64,000 nucleotides of DNA from Arthrobacter sp. StoSoilB20 (GCF_019977295.1 NZ_AP024651.1:62001-126000); one strand, 5' to 3'; shown: positions 42,347 through 52,463, counted from the first letter of the stretch. Program-made: numbers and translations. Notes: generated by a model from the letters alone, not told the origin.

Positions 42347-42952
42347 ATGACGATCGCCCACGAAGAAGCAGTCATTGACGCCGCAGCAGTCGACGCCATT
42401 TTTGCCGAAGCCCGTACCGCCAACAGCTTCGCCGGTGAGGTCACCGAGGAGCAGGCCCGCGCCATCTACGAGCTCACTAAGTTTGGCCCCACGGCCTTCA
42501 ACTCCCAGCCGCTCCGCGTGACATATGTCCGCTCCGATGAGGCCCGCGCCAAGCTGGTTGACGCACTTTCCCGCGGCAACCAGGCCAAGACCGCTTCCGC
42601 TCCGCTGGTCGCCATCCTCTCTTACGACACCGACTGGCAGGGTCAGTGGGACAAGTTCCTTCCCGAGTACGGCGCGCCCAAGGCGATGTACGACGCCGAT
42701 CCCGCTTTCGCCGCTGCTACTGGCAACAACAACGCTCATTTGCAGGCCGGATACTTCATCCTGGCTGTGCGCTCGCTCGGTTTCGCCGCCGGCCCCATGA
42801 CCGGTGCGGACTTCTCCGCGATCGACGCCGAATTCTTCCCGGCCGGCGACCAGAAGAGCTTCCTGGTGGTCAACATTGGCCAGCCCGGCCCGGACGCCTG
42901 GGGCGAAGCCAAGCCCAAGTTCGCTTACGAAGACGTTGTCCGCACCGTCTAA
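42347..42952 (+). CDS. Nitroreductase family protein, malonic semialdehyde reductase-like (RutE)
   Basis: A 201-residue FMN-dependent nitroreductase family protein: FAEARTANSFAGEVTEEQARAIYELTKFGPTAFNSQPLRVTYVRS closely follows RutE. RutE reduces malonic semialdehyde to 3-hydroxypropionate in pyrimidine breakdown. No other rut genes are next to it, though an NCS2 permease is divergent, so the physiological role is uncertain. GAAAGG supports ATG 42347; the longer frame begins inside the permease gene. Confidence 0.85.
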   Translation: MTIAHEEAVIDAAAVDAIFAEARTANSFAGEVTEEQARAIYELTKFGPTAFNSQPLRVTYVRSDEARAKLVDALSRGNQAKTASAPLVAILSYDTDWQGQWDKFLPEYGAPKAMYDADPAFAAATGNNNAHLQAGYFILAVRSLGFAAGPMTGADFSAIDAEFFPAGDQKSFLVVNIGQPGPDAWGEAKPKFAYEDVVRTV

Positions 42953-43002
42953 GTTTCGCGCCGTCCAAGTCCGCACCATCTAAGTCCGCACGGCCCAAGT
43001 TC
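42942..43002 (+). repeat. Fourfold tandem repeat across the RutE-like stop codon
   Basis: Units of 15-16 bases at 42942-42957, 42958-42972, 42973-42987 and 42988-43002 share the pattern GCACCGTCTAAGTCC. The first unit contains the stop codon TAA and the last three follow it. Confidence 0.7.
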
Positions 43003-43008
43003 TCCGCA

Positions 43009-43050
43009 GCAAAAACGCCCGCTCACTGTCCTGTGAGCGGGCGTTTTTGC
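43009..43050. terminator. Bidirectional rho-independent terminator between RutE-like and MFS genes
   Basis: A perfect 18-bp stem (43009-43026 with 43033-43050) and 6-base loop. A-rich on the left and T-rich on the right (GCGTTTTTGC), so it works on both strands of two convergent genes. Confidence 0.9.
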
Positions 43051-43061
43051 GTTGCTGGAGG

Positions 43062-44534
43062 TTAGGGGGCTTCATCGAAGTCGTCGATACCGGCCGCCTC
43101 GGCGTTCTGGCGACGCTTCACCCGGGACGGTACAACCAGCGCTGCGAGGAGCGCCAGCACGCCAACACCTGCGGACACCCAGAAGCCGATGGTGAAAGCA
43201 TCGTCCGCCGGTGCGCCCTGAGGAGTGATATTGGAGGAGATGAGGGCGGCGATGACTGCCGTGCCGATGCTGCTGCCGATGGTGCGCAACACTGTGTTGG
43301 CGCTGATGGCTTCCCCGGTCTGGGTTGCGGGAACACTCTCCACAATCGCATTGGAGGTGGCGGCCAGAGCCATGCCGATACCTATGCCCGTGAGAATGCC
43401 CGAGACCACGATCTGCCATTCCTCACCATGTCCCAGAGCCGGAATGATAAAGGCGACGGTGACGGCAACTGCTCCGAGGATCATGGGGATCTTTGGCCCC
43501 ACCTTCCGGATGAGGGCACCTGCAACGACGCCGGAAATCACCATGGCGACGACGGTCGGCAACAGATAAATACCGGCCTCGCTGACAGTCTTGCCGAACC
43601 CGTAGCCCAGGACCGTTGGGAGCTGGAGGATCGTGGGAACCAGGACGAACGTGCCGAACATTGCGAAGCCGAACGCCAGCGCGACGATATGGGCGGTCCA
43701 CACGCCGCGGTTGCGGAACAGCCGAACATCGATCAGTGGTTCCGCCACCCGCAGTTCCACCAGCACAAAGGCGATCAAAGCGATGCCGCCACCGATGAGC
43801 AGGCTGACGGTTTTGCCGTCGCCCCAACCCCAGGTTTGGCCTTCGCTGATGGCCAGAAGTACGGCGACAAGTCCTACGGAAAGGATGCCTGTCCCGAGGA
43901 GGTCAAGCTTGCCGGGTGTCTTTACGGGAGATTCGGGCATGCCGAAGATCGCCCCCAGGAGGGCGATGACCACCAAGCCGGCAGGAAGCCAGAACAGCCA
44001 GTGCCAGGACAGTGCTTCAACAATCGGGCCGGCAGCCACGATCCCAACCCCGGCCCCGATGCCAAAGATGGCGGACAGGAGGCCGATGGTGACGCTCACG
44101 CGTTCCTTCGGAAGCTCATCGCGGACGATGCCAATGGACAGTGGCATCACTGCACCTGCCGCGCCTTGAAGCACGCGGCCAATGATCAGCACTGTCAGGT
44201 TGGGCGCAAGGGCAGCCAGTACAGCGCCGACCAGAAGCAGTGAGAGGACAACTATCAACACTTTGCGCTTGCCCACCATGTCACCCAGGCGGCCAAGGAT
44301 CGGGGTCAGCACCGAAGCGGAGAGCAAGTAAGCGGTGAGCACCCAGCTCGCATCGCTCGTAGCCACGCCAAGGTCCCGCCCAATGGTGCCCAAAGCTGGT
44401 GCCACGAGGGATTGCAGGACCGCGAAGGAGAGGCCGCCGAGGGAAAGGTAGGCGATGATCGCCGAACCGCGCTTACGGTGGGCCTCCGTACCAGGTGTTG
44501 GTGCGCTTGTGGCGCGCTCAATGGTGCTGGACAT
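43062..44534 (-). CDS. MFS transporter, DHA2-type drug exporter
   Basis: A 490-residue protein with about 14 hydrophobic segments: VLTAYLLSASVLTPILGRLGDMVGKRKV (motif A), IGRVLQGAAGAVMPLSIGIVRDELP and SEGQTWGWG are typical of DHA2 exporters. It is expected to export toxic organic compounds with protons. ATG 44534 is preferred with GAGGAGAACC upstream; a second ATG at 44549 lacks a site. Divergent from a TetR gene across paired operators. Confidence 0.88.
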   Translation of the reverse strand: MSSTIERATSAPTPGTEAHRKRGSAIIAYLSLGGLSFAVLQSLVAPALGTIGRDLGVATSDASWVLTAYLLSASVLTPILGRLGDMVGKRKVLIVVLSLLLVGAVLAALAPNLTVLIIGRVLQGAAGAVMPLSIGIVRDELPKERVSVTIGLLSAIFGIGAGVGIVAAGPIVEALSWHWLFWLPAGLVVIALLGAIFGMPESPVKTPGKLDLLGTGILSVGLVAVLLAISEGQTWGWGDGKTVSLLIGGGIALIAFVLVELRVAEPLIDVRLFRNRGVWTAHIVALAFGFAMFGTFVLVPTILQLPTVLGYGFGKTVSEAGIYLLPTVVAMVISGVVAGALIRKVGPKIPMILGAVAVTVAFIIPALGHGEEWQIVVSGILTGIGIGMALAATSNAIVESVPATQTGEAISANTVLRTIGSSIGTAVIAALISSNITPQGAPADDAFTIGFWVSAGVGVLALLAALVVPSRVKRRQNAEAAGIDDFDEAP

Positions 44535-44549
44535 GGTTCTCCTCGGCAT

Positions 44550-44610
44550 GTAAACGGTTGATTACATAGACTCTAAATCCAATTGGTTGCTCATGTCAAC
44601 AATCGTTTAC
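44550..44610. promoter_or_regulatory. Paired TetR operators between MFS and TetR genes
   Basis: GTAAACGGTTGATTAC at 44550-44565 and, in the opposite orientation, GTAAACGATTGTTGAC at 44595-44610. The two share 13 of 16 positions. Such pairs are typical binding sites of a local TetR repressor. Confidence 0.7.
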
Positions 44611-44627
44611 TTGTCGATTGGCCGGGC

Positions 44628-44633
44628 TAGAGT
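44628..44633 (+). promoter_or_regulatory. -10 box of leaderless promoter for the TetR gene
   Basis: TAGAGT, six bases before GTG at 44640. Confidence 0.6.
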
Positions 44634-44639
44634 GGGAGA

Positions 44640-45299
44640 GTGGCTAAGCAAGCAGCAAAGACTCCCGACGGCGCAGGTTCAGTGGCGGACGACGAACTGG
44701 TCCGTTCGGGTCGGGACTCGGACATTACGCGGCGTGCGCTGGTTCGCGCTGCCCGACGGCGCTTCGCTACCGAGGGCTACCGTGCCACGACAGTCCGGCA
44801 TATTGCAGCAGACGCAGGAGTCAATGTAGCCCTCATCAACAGATATTTCGGCTCGAAAGAGGGCCTCTTCGAAGCGTGCATGAGCCGCACGGTGGACGAG
44901 CTGGATCCCCAAACCCGGCAATCTGCAGCAAGCGTGGACGAAGTCATCGCCCGGCTCCTGGCACACGTTGTCCAGGCCCCGAACGCGGACGACCCCCTGC
45001 AACTCCTGCTCCTGCTCCGCTCATCCGGTGACGAAAATGCCGACGCGATCCGCCGCAGGACTTTGGAACACTTCACCGAGCAACTGGCCGCGGCGGCAGG
45101 TTGGACTCCCGGTGACCCCGACTCGCAACCACTTCTTCTCCGGGCCCAGATGGCCATCGCGTTGATGCTGGGACTGGTAATGCTGCGGACCGCCACGGAG
45201 GTACAGCCTTTGGCCTCCTCGTCGGCGCAGCAACTCACCGAACCGCTTGAACAAGTCCTGCGGATCCTGCTCGACACCCGGATCCACCCAACCCACTAG
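44640..45299 (+). CDS. TetR-family regulator of the divergent MFS exporter
   Basis: A 219-residue regulator: TetR HTH at residues 22-68 (ITRRALVRAARRRFATEGYRATTVRHIAADAGVNVALINRYFGSKEGLFEACM) and a C-terminal ligand-binding domain with no recognised signature. The divergent layout and the paired GTAAACG sites support control of the exporter. It starts at GTG 44640, six bases after TAGAGT. The N-terminal 20 residues are polar and probably disordered. Confidence 0.9.
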   Translation: MAKQAAKTPDGAGSVADDELVRSGRDSDITRRALVRAARRRFATEGYRATTVRHIAADAGVNVALINRYFGSKEGLFEACMSRTVDELDPQTRQSAASVDEVIARLLAHVVQAPNADDPLQLLLLLRSSGDENADAIRRRTLEHFTEQLAAAAGWTPGDPDSQPLLLRAQMAIALMLGLVMLRTATEVQPLASSSAQQLTEPLEQVLRILLDTRIHPTH

Positions 45300-45300
45300 A

Positions 45301-45403
45301 CCCTCTCGCATATCCCCTGGGCTAAAGCCAAGCCCTCTCACAGGTCCCCTGGGGTGGGGCCTGACGGTCTCTCAGGTCCCCCGGGTTTCAGGCGAACCCT
45401 CTA
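45301..45403. repeat. CCCTCTC-type short tandem repeats downstream of the TetR gene
   Basis: CCCTCT-initiated units begin at about 45301, 45333, 45366 (variant) and 45397, a period of 31-33 bases, each containing a CCCC(T)GGG block. They resemble, in reverse orientation, the units at 45602-45700. Confidence 0.5.
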
Positions 45404-45553
45404 TCACCTGCGTATGGAACCGTTGGACCCGCCCCTACGATCGGCCGTCCTGACAACCCATCGGACCAGCAAGGTCACTGCCACGATAACCACGACGGTT
45501 ACAACCAGCAGGATGAGTAAAACCAGGACGTGCCATGCCTCAAGCCTCATCAT
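45404..45553 (-). CDS. Small single-pass membrane protein
   Basis: A 49-residue protein (MMRLEAWHVLVLLILLVVTV...) with one long hydrophobic segment (about residues 9-30) and a basic tail RWVVRTADRRGG..RR, so the tail faces the cytoplasm by the positive-inside rule. GGGGGAAA precedes the double ATG. Function unknown. It lies in a region of intergenic repeats, between two similar repeat blocks. Confidence 0.6.
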   Translation of the reverse strand: MMRLEAWHVLVLLILLVVTVVVIVAVTLLVRWVVRTADRRGGSNGSIRR

Positions 45554-45601
45554 TTTCCCCCAAGTAGTGGATGTCTATGCCCCGACTCTAGCGGCAGGTG
45601 A

Positions 45602-45740
45602 GAGAGGGCTCGCCGCAGACCCCGGGGGTTGTGGGAGAGGGCTCGCCGCAGACCCCGGGGGTTGTGAGAGAGGGCTCGCCGCAGACCCCGGGGGATGTGA
45701 GAGAGCGTGGGGCTGGAACCCCCGGGGACGTGAGGTAGCG
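45602..45740. repeat. 33-bp tandem repeat, three copies plus a diverged fourth
   Basis: GAGAGGGCTCGCCGCAGACC begins units at 45602, 45635 and 45668, exactly 33 bases apart and nearly identical. A diverged unit begins at 45701. A plus-strand frame crosses it because 33 is divisible by three, but the encoded GERGLAADPGGC repeat has no support as a protein. Confidence 0.8.
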
Positions 45741-45745
45741 TGCGG

Positions 45746-47419
45746 CTAGGCGATGACCCCGTCGACCAGCGCCTTGGCCTCTTCCTGCACCTGCTTCAAG
45801 TGGTCCGCGCCCTTGAAGGACTCGGCGTAGATCTTATAGACGTCCTCGGTGCCGGAGGGGCGGGCCGCGAACCAGGCGTTCTCGGTGACCACTTTCAGGC
45901 CGCCGATCGAGGCGCCGTTGCCGGGGGCCTCGGTGAGCTTGGCCGTGATCTCCTCGCCCGCAAGGGACGTGGCGGTGACGTCAGCAGCGGAGAGCTTGCC
46001 CAGCTTGGACTTCTGTTCCCGGGTAGCTGCGGCGTCAATGCGGGCGTAAACGGGTGCGCCGAACTGATCGGTGAGGCCCTTGTAGAGCTGTGACGGTGAG
46101 GACCCTGTGACGGCCGTGATCTCGGACGCCAGCAGCGCCAGGAGGATGCCGTCCTTGTCCGTGGTCCACACGCTGCCGTCGAGCTTGTTGAAGGAAGCGC
46201 CGGCGGATTCTTCACCACCGAAAGCCCCTTCGCCGGAGAGGAGGCCGGGCACGAACCATTTGAAGCCCACGGGGACCTCAACCAGTTTGCGGCCCAAACC
46301 ACCGGCAACCCGGTCGATGATCGAGGATGACACCAGGGTCTTGCCCACCACGGACTCCGGGTTCCAGCCGTTGCGGTTCCGGTACAGGTAATCGATGGCA
46401 ACGGCGAGGTAGTGGTTCGGGTTCATCAGCCCGCCCACTCCATCAACAAGAGGTGTGACGATGCCGTGGCGATCGGCGTCGGCGTCGTTACCGGTAGCGA
46501 TGTCGTACGGGGCGGTGCCGTTGGCGCCGGGGGCCATGCGCTGAATAAGGGACGCCATGGCCGACGGCGACGAGCAGTCCATGCGGATCTTCTCGTCCCA
46601 GTCGAGGGTCATGAAAGCCCACTGCGGGTCTACGGTGGGGTTCACGACCGTGAGGTTGAGCTGGTGGCGCTCGCCGATCTCACCCCAGTAGTCAACGGAG
46701 GCGCCGCCCATGGGGTCGGCTCCGATGCGGACGCCGGCGTTGCGGATGGCGTCAAGGTTAAGCACGGACGGGAGGTCGTCCACGTAGCTGCTGAGGAAAT
46801 CGAACTTGCCGGTGGTGTCGGCAGCAAGGGCATCGTTCAAGGGGATGCGCTTGACGCCGCGAAGGCCGTTCTCAAGGAGCTGGTTGGCGCGGTCGGCAAT
46901 CCATCCTGTGGCGTCCGTATCCGCCGGGCCGCCGTGGGGAGGGTTGTACTTGAAGCCACCGTCGCCGGGCGGGTTGTGGCTGGGGGTGACCACGATGCCG
47001 TCGGCCTGGGGGGTGCCCGGCGCGGCTTCGCGGTTGTATTTGAGGATTGCGTGGCTCAATGCCGGCGTCGGGGTGTATCCGTGGCGGGCGTCCACCAGGA
47101 CGGTCACACCGTTGGCGGCCAACACCTCCAAGGCGGAGTTCTGTGCCGGCTCGCTCAGCGCATGGGTGTCCCGGCCGATGAAGAGTGGACCGGTGATGCC
47201 CTGGCGGCCGCGGTATTCAACGATTGCCTGGGTGATTGCAAGGATGTGCGGCTCGTTGAACGACGCCTTCAAACTGGATCCGCGGTGCCCCGACGTTCCG
47301 AATGCCACGCGTTGCGCGGGATCGCCCAAGTCCGGAGTTACGTCGAAATACGCGTCCAGCAGGGCTGTGATGTCAACAAGGTCCTGGGGAAGGGCAACTG
47401 TGCCCGCTCGGCTAGCCAT
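45746..47419 (-). CDS. pgm: Phosphoglucomutase, alpha-D-glucose phosphate-specific
   Basis: A 557-residue phosphohexomutase of full length. It has the N-terminal [10 protein letters not shown], the catalytic phosphoserine loop [19 protein letters not shown], the metal-binding [10 protein letters not shown], the sugar-binding GEESAGAS, and the phosphate-binding [15 protein letters not shown] at the end. It interconverts glucose-1-phosphate and glucose-6-phosphate. ATG 47419 is chosen, with CATGCT seven bases upstream; the upstream ATG at 47431 would place the box inside the gene. Confidence 0.95.
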   Translation of the reverse strand: MASRAGTVALPQDLVDITALLDAYFDVTPDLGDPAQRVAFGTSGHRGSSLKASFNEPHILAITQAIVEYRGRQGITGPLFIGRDTHALSEPAQNSALEVLAANGVTVLVDARHGYTPTPALSHAILKYNREAAPGTPQADGIVVTPSHNPPGDGGFKYNPPHGGPADTDATGWIADRANQLLENGLRGVKRIPLNDALAADTTGKFDFLSSYVDDLPSVLNLDAIRNAGVRIGADPMGGASVDYWGEIGERHQLNLTVVNPTVDPQWAFMTLDWDEKIRMDCSSPSAMASLIQRMAPGANGTAPYDIATGNDADADRHGIVTPLVDGVGGLMNPNHYLAVAIDYLYRNRNGWNPESVVGKTLVSSSIIDRVAGGLGRKLVEVPVGFKWFVPGLLSGEGAFGGEESAGASFNKLDGSVWTTDKDGILLALLASEITAVTGSSPSQLYKGLTDQFGAPVYARIDAAATREQKSKLGKLSAADVTATSLAGEEITAKLTEAPGNGASIGGLKVVTENAWFAARPSGTEDVYKIYAESFKGADHLKQVQEEAKALVDGVIA

Positions 47420-47644
47420 GGGGTCCAGCATGCCAGACCTTGGCGTCAGCTGACACGACATGTCCGGGATCCGGCCCCTGTGACGCCGAAAGGCGATGTT
47501 ACGGCAGGACAAAAACCGCCAAGCCTGCAAAGATTCATTCCCCGTTCAGACCGCACCTTGGTGCAGCTGTTCCCGCTTGGCCCGCCGCTCGTAGGCCCGG
47601 GGCGCACCCTTTCGCGCGATTCGCTCCAGAGGTTGCGGGCGCGA

Positions 47645-47684
47645 CCGGGGGTAACGGTGGCGAAAAATCCACCCTTACCCCCGG
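47645..47684 (-). terminator. Terminator of the SDR gene
   Basis: A 16-bp stem with one mismatch (47645-47660 with 47669-47684) and loop CGAAAAAT, 22 bases beyond the minus-strand SDR stop. The remaining 225 bases to the pgm start hold no gene. Confidence 0.7.
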
Positions 47685-47706
47685 CCGGAGCACTTCAATA
47701 GCGGTG

Positions 47707-48462
47707 CTAGACGGCGGTGTACCCGCCGTCGACCAGCACGTAGGAGCCGGTCATGAAACTGGCCTTGTCCGAGAGCAGGAACGTGGTGACGTTCGCGACT
47801 TCCTCGGCCGTGCCCAAGCGGCCAAGCGGGTGCTTGGCTTCAAGTCCGCTCACAACTTCCTTCGGAGCAGCAGCCAGCAACGGAGTGTCGATGTAGCCCG
47901 GGCCGATGGCGTTGACGCGAAGACCCTGCGCGCCGTATTCGGCTGCGGCGTTCTTGGTCAGGCCAACTACGGCGTGCTTGGCGGCGGTGTAGGCGGCGTT
48001 GCCCGGAGCAGCGACCGCGCCATGGATGGAGGCCATGTTCACAATGGCACCTTCAGAGGCGCCGGCGGCAAGGATGGCGGGGATCTGGTAGCGCATGCCG
48101 TACAGGACACCGCTCAAGTTGATGGCAATGACCCGGTCCCAGTCTTCAATGTCGACGTCGCCAACAGGCGCACTGGCACCGCCGATCCCGGCGTTGTTCA
48201 CGGCGTAGTTGAGGGCCCCGTAGGTTTCCACGGCGAAGTCGACCGCCTTCTTGCTGTCCTCAGCCACCGCTGTGTTTCCCTGGAACGGGACTGCAGTGCC
48301 GCCGTCGGCCGTGATCTCGTTGGCCACCCGGGTGGCGGCGTCGAGGTTCACGTCCGCAACCACCACGTTGACGCCGTTCTTTGCGAGGTCCTTGCTGATC
48401 GCTTCCCCAAGTCCTGAGCCGCCGCCGGTGACGAGCGCGGTCTTGCCTTCGAAGTTACCCAT
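47707..48462 (-). CDS. SDR-family oxidoreductase
   Basis: A 251-residue classical short-chain dehydrogenase: ALVTGGGSGLGEAI (TGxxxGxG), NYAVNNAGIGG, the catalytic Ser-Tyr-Lys with YTAAKHAVVG, and SFMTGSYVLVDGGYTAV at the end. It would reduce a carbonyl with NAD(P)H; the substrate is unknown. AGGAGGAATC gives a strong start. Upstream lies a CGAGTC-G-GACTCG palindrome, a likely operator in its promoter. Confidence 0.92.
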   Translation of the reverse strand: MGNFEGKTALVTGGGSGLGEAISKDLAKNGVNVVVADVNLDAATRVANEITADGGTAVPFQGNTAVAEDSKKAVDFAVETYGALNYAVNNAGIGGASAPVGDVDIEDWDRVIAINLSGVLYGMRYQIPAILAAGASEGAIVNMASIHGAVAAPGNAAYTAAKHAVVGLTKNAAAEYGAQGLRVNAIGPGYIDTPLLAAAPKEVVSGLEAKHPLGRLGTAEEVANVTTFLLSDKASFMTGSYVLVDGGYTAV

Positions 48463-48534
48463 GATTCCTCCTTCGCGGGACGGATCCCGCCGATTTCTTT
48501 GGTGAGCGCTGCTTAAGTCGCTACTTTCATAAAC

Positions 48535-48547
48535 CGAGTCGGACTCG
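48535..48547 (-). promoter_or_regulatory. 13-bp palindrome upstream of the SDR gene
   Basis: CGAGTC, G, GACTCG, perfect, 73 bases before the SDR start. A second imperfect repeat, ATTCCATGC with GCATGAAT, follows at 48553-48573. TetR-type regulators bind such sites; no candidate regulator is next to it. Confidence 0.5.
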
Positions 48548-48679
48548 AAAAAATTCCATGCTTTTGCATGAATCTTTGTGGATGGGGTGTTGTACCCATG
48601 GCTTTGGTGCGCGTTGCCTTATGTGGCGCCCCGGACGGCGGTAGTGTGGGGAGCAAAGACCACTTTCAGGGGGATTCCT

Positions 48680-49381
48680 ATGTCAGATCAGCCATCCAAG
48701 GGCAACGAAGACAAGCCGGCGGGCTACGAACCGCCCCAGTACGTCCCGCCCGCACAGTTCAGCGCCCCCGAATCGAGCGCGCCGGGCCACGGCACGCCGG
48801 ACCACAGCGCGCCGGACCAGAGCGTTCCGGGCCAAGCCGAGGCAGATCAGGGCGCCAACGCCACGCAGCCCCTCCCGCCGTACGAGCAGAGCGCGCACGG
48901 TCAAGACCCGTACACGCAGAACGCCCAGGGCCAGAACGACTTCTACTCGCAGCCGCAGCCGCCCGCCAGCACTTACACGCCGGGCGACTACAGCCAGCAG
49001 CCCGCTTCCCCGTACGGCCAGCCGCCCAGCCCGTACCAGCAGCAGGCATTCAACCAGCAGCCGTACGGCCAGCAGCCTTATGGTCAGCCGCAGTCACCCT
49101 ACGGCCAGCCCGCGTACTACGCCATGCAGGCCGAGCCCAAGGGCCTGAGCATTGCCAGCATGTGCTGTGGAATTGCCATTTTTGTGGGCTTCGGATTCTT
49201 CATCCTTCCGCAGATCGCCGCAGTGATCCTGGGTCACCTCGGCCTCAAGCGCGAGCCCGCAGGCAAGGGCATGGCGATCGCCGGCCTGGTCATGGGGTAC
49301 ATCGGCATTGCTTTGACGGTGATCTTCGGCATCATCTTCTTCGCCGCGATCGGAGCCTCAACCAGCAGGTACAACTACTAA
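48680..49381 (+). CDS. DUF4190 membrane protein with Pro/Gln-rich N-terminus
   Basis: A 233-residue protein. The first 150 residues are Pro, Gln, Tyr and Ser rich (e.g. QPPSPYQQQAFNQQPYGQQP), probably disordered. The C-terminal 80 residues carry two hydrophobic segments, LSIASMCCGIAIFVGFGFFI and GLVMGYIGIALTVIFGIIFF, with the GHLGLKR motif between, the DUF4190 pattern. GGGGGA sets ATG 48680. Function unknown. A long hairpin follows. Confidence 0.85.
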   Translation: MSDQPSKGNEDKPAGYEPPQYVPPAQFSAPESSAPGHGTPDHSAPDQSVPGQAEADQGANATQPLPPYEQSAHGQDPYTQNAQGQNDFYSQPQPPASTYTPGDYSQQPASPYGQPPSPYQQQAFNQQPYGQQPYGQPQSPYGQPAYYAMQAEPKGLSIASMCCGIAIFVGFGFFILPQIAAVILGHLGLKREPAGKGMAIAGLVMGYIGIALTVIFGIIFFAAIGASTSRYNY

Positions 49382-49391
49382 GCAAAAACGT

Positions 49392-49448
49392 ACGACGGCG
49401 ACCCTTGCCTCTGGTGGGAATCCCACCGGAGGCGAGGGTCGCCGTCGT
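49392..49448. terminator. Long hairpin between DUF4190 and POT genes
   Basis: Arms 49392-49411 and 49429-49448 pair in 19 of 20 positions (ACGACGGCGACCCT core). An inner GGTGGG/CCCACC stem with loop AAT is continuous with them, giving about 27 base pairs in all. Ends transcription of two convergent genes. Confidence 0.8.
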
Positions 49449-49472
49449 TGGTTAACGTCGGGGCGGTGGCGG

Positions 49473-50972
<1,500 letters not shown>

Positions 50973-51026
50973 TGTCACATCGATATATGCCCGAGGCAAC
51001 CAGTTTCCATATGTTAGACAGCAGGT

Positions 51027-52463
51027 TCAGCGGTTCTCCAGGACCGCCGCGAGCTGAAGGAGCAGCAGCTCAGATCCCGGCATGCCAATGAGCTGGATCC
51101 CCATGGGCAGGCCGCCATGGGTGGTGTGCACCGGGATGCTGATGGCCGGGAGTCCGCACACGTTCACCATGGAGGACCAGGGCGCATATTGGCACTGCCG
51201 TTTGTAGTCCTCATCAGCGTCCCCGGCCCACTCGCTCGGCCAAGGCTCACCACTGTGGCCGCCACCGGTGAACCACCCGATCGGGCGTGGTGTTTGCGCC
51301 AAGGTGGGCATGAGCATGAGGTCCCAGTCCGAGTACTGCGCGATGGTGTCGTGCTCGAACTGCCGCAGGAACTGCAGGGCCTCGTTGACCTTCAACGCGC
51401 TCCGCTGCTGCGCACGACGCCGGAAAGTCCGGGTCAGCGGGGTCAGCAACGCCTCACGTTGGGGTGCTATCCGGGCGCTTCCGACGCCGGCGGTCCAGGC
51501 GGCCGTAAACGCTTCGGGATAGCGGTTGTCATAGCGGATTTCGGCTTCACCAACGCTGTGGCCCGCCTTTTCCAGCAGTTTGATCCCCAAAGCCAGGGCG
51601 TCCATGGCTTCCTGTTCGACCTGGAATGGGTAGATGCCGGCCCACGGGCTATCCAGGGTCACGCCGATTCTCAGGGCTTCGGGCGCCCGCCCAACATTGG
51701 CGAGGTATCCGCCGTCGGGCGCTTCATGCCGTGGGACCAGCGCGTCCATCAGCAGCGCCGCATCCGCAGCGGTCCTTGCGAGGGGGCCGGCGACAACGAG
51801 CTTGGCAGCATCGCCGGCGCCACCACCGGACGGCACCAAGCCCCTTCCGGGTTTCAGGCCGACCAGCCCGCAGGCGCCGGCCGGAATACGGATGGAGCCG
51901 CCGCCGTCGGTCCCTGGCGCGAACGGAATGAGTCCCGCAGCCACCGCGGCAGCGCTGCCGCCGGAGGACCCGCCGGAACTGCGGCCCAAGGCGTGTGGAT
52001 TGCGCGACGGCGGTGCCACGCGGTTTTCGCTGTAGGCGGTCAGCCCGAATTCCGGGACCTGGGTCTTGCCCAGGGAGATGACACCTTGGGCCTTCAGGCC
52101 TGCCGCAAGGGCACCGTCTTCGGGCACCGGTTTGTGTTCCAACGCGGCGCTGCCATGGGTGGTGGGAACACCCGCAACGTCGGTGAGGTCCTTGAACGCG
52201 ATCGGCATGCCGTGGAGTAGGGGGAGGTCTTCCCGGCGCCCTTCCTTCACCAGCCCGGCGTGCAGGTGGTCTGCTGCTGCGGCGTCAGCCAAGGCCTGGT
52301 CAGCTGTGACCGTGAGAAAAGAGCCCAGTTGCTTGTTCCGGGTCTCGATGATCTCAAGGAAATGGGTGGCGGCCTCGCTGGCGGAGAGCTCTCCGGAGGC
52401 CAGGGCATCACGGAGCTCAACAGCCGTCATTCGCGATATGTCATGCACGTAAGGATCAGCCAA
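51027..52463 (-). CDS. Amidase
   Basis: A 478-residue amidase-signature enzyme: catalytic Lys in PIAFKDLTDVAG, cis-Ser and nucleophile in GRSSGGSSGGSAAAVAAGLIPFAPGTDGGGSIRIPA. Members hydrolyse carboxylic acid amides; the substrate is unknown. The TTG at 52463 overlaps the stop of peptidase E by eight bases and a GGAG nine bases upstream suits it; a GTG at 52448 is the alternative. It follows the peptidase in an operon of two genes. Confidence 0.9.
   Translation of the reverse strand: MADPYVHDISRMTAVELRDALASGELSASEAATHFLEIIETRNKQLGSFLTVTADQALADAAAADHLHAGLVKEGRREDLPLLHGMPIAFKDLTDVAGVPTTHGSAALEHKPVPEDGALAAGLKAQGVISLGKTQVPEFGLTAYSENRVAPPSRNPHALGRSSGGSSGGSAAAVAAGLIPFAPGTDGGGSIRIPAGACGLVGLKPGRGLVPSGGGAGDAAKLVVAGPLARTAADAALLMDALVPRHEAPDGGYLANVGRAPEALRIGVTLDSPWAGIYPFQVEQEAMDALALGIKLLEKAGHSVGEAEIRYDNRYPEAFTAAWTAGVGSARIAPQREALLTPLTRTFRRRAQQRSALKVNEALQFLRQFEHDTIAQYSDWDLMLMPTLAQTPRPIGWFTGGGHSGEPWPSEWAGDADEDYKRQCQYAPWSSMVNVCGLPAISIPVHTTHGGLPMGIQLIGMPGSELLLLQLAAVLENR

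Noticed and set aside
43047..44243. A 398-codon plus-strand frame
   Set aside because: Antisense to the DHA2 exporter; codon pattern and composition are those of a shadow.
45602..45740. CRISPR-like repeats
   Set aside because: The repeat units are contiguous with no unique spacers, and no cas gene is near.
45354..45749. A 131-codon frame with GERGLAADPGGC repeats
   Set aside because: The repeats come from a 33-bp non-coding tandem array; the supported gene there is on the other strand.
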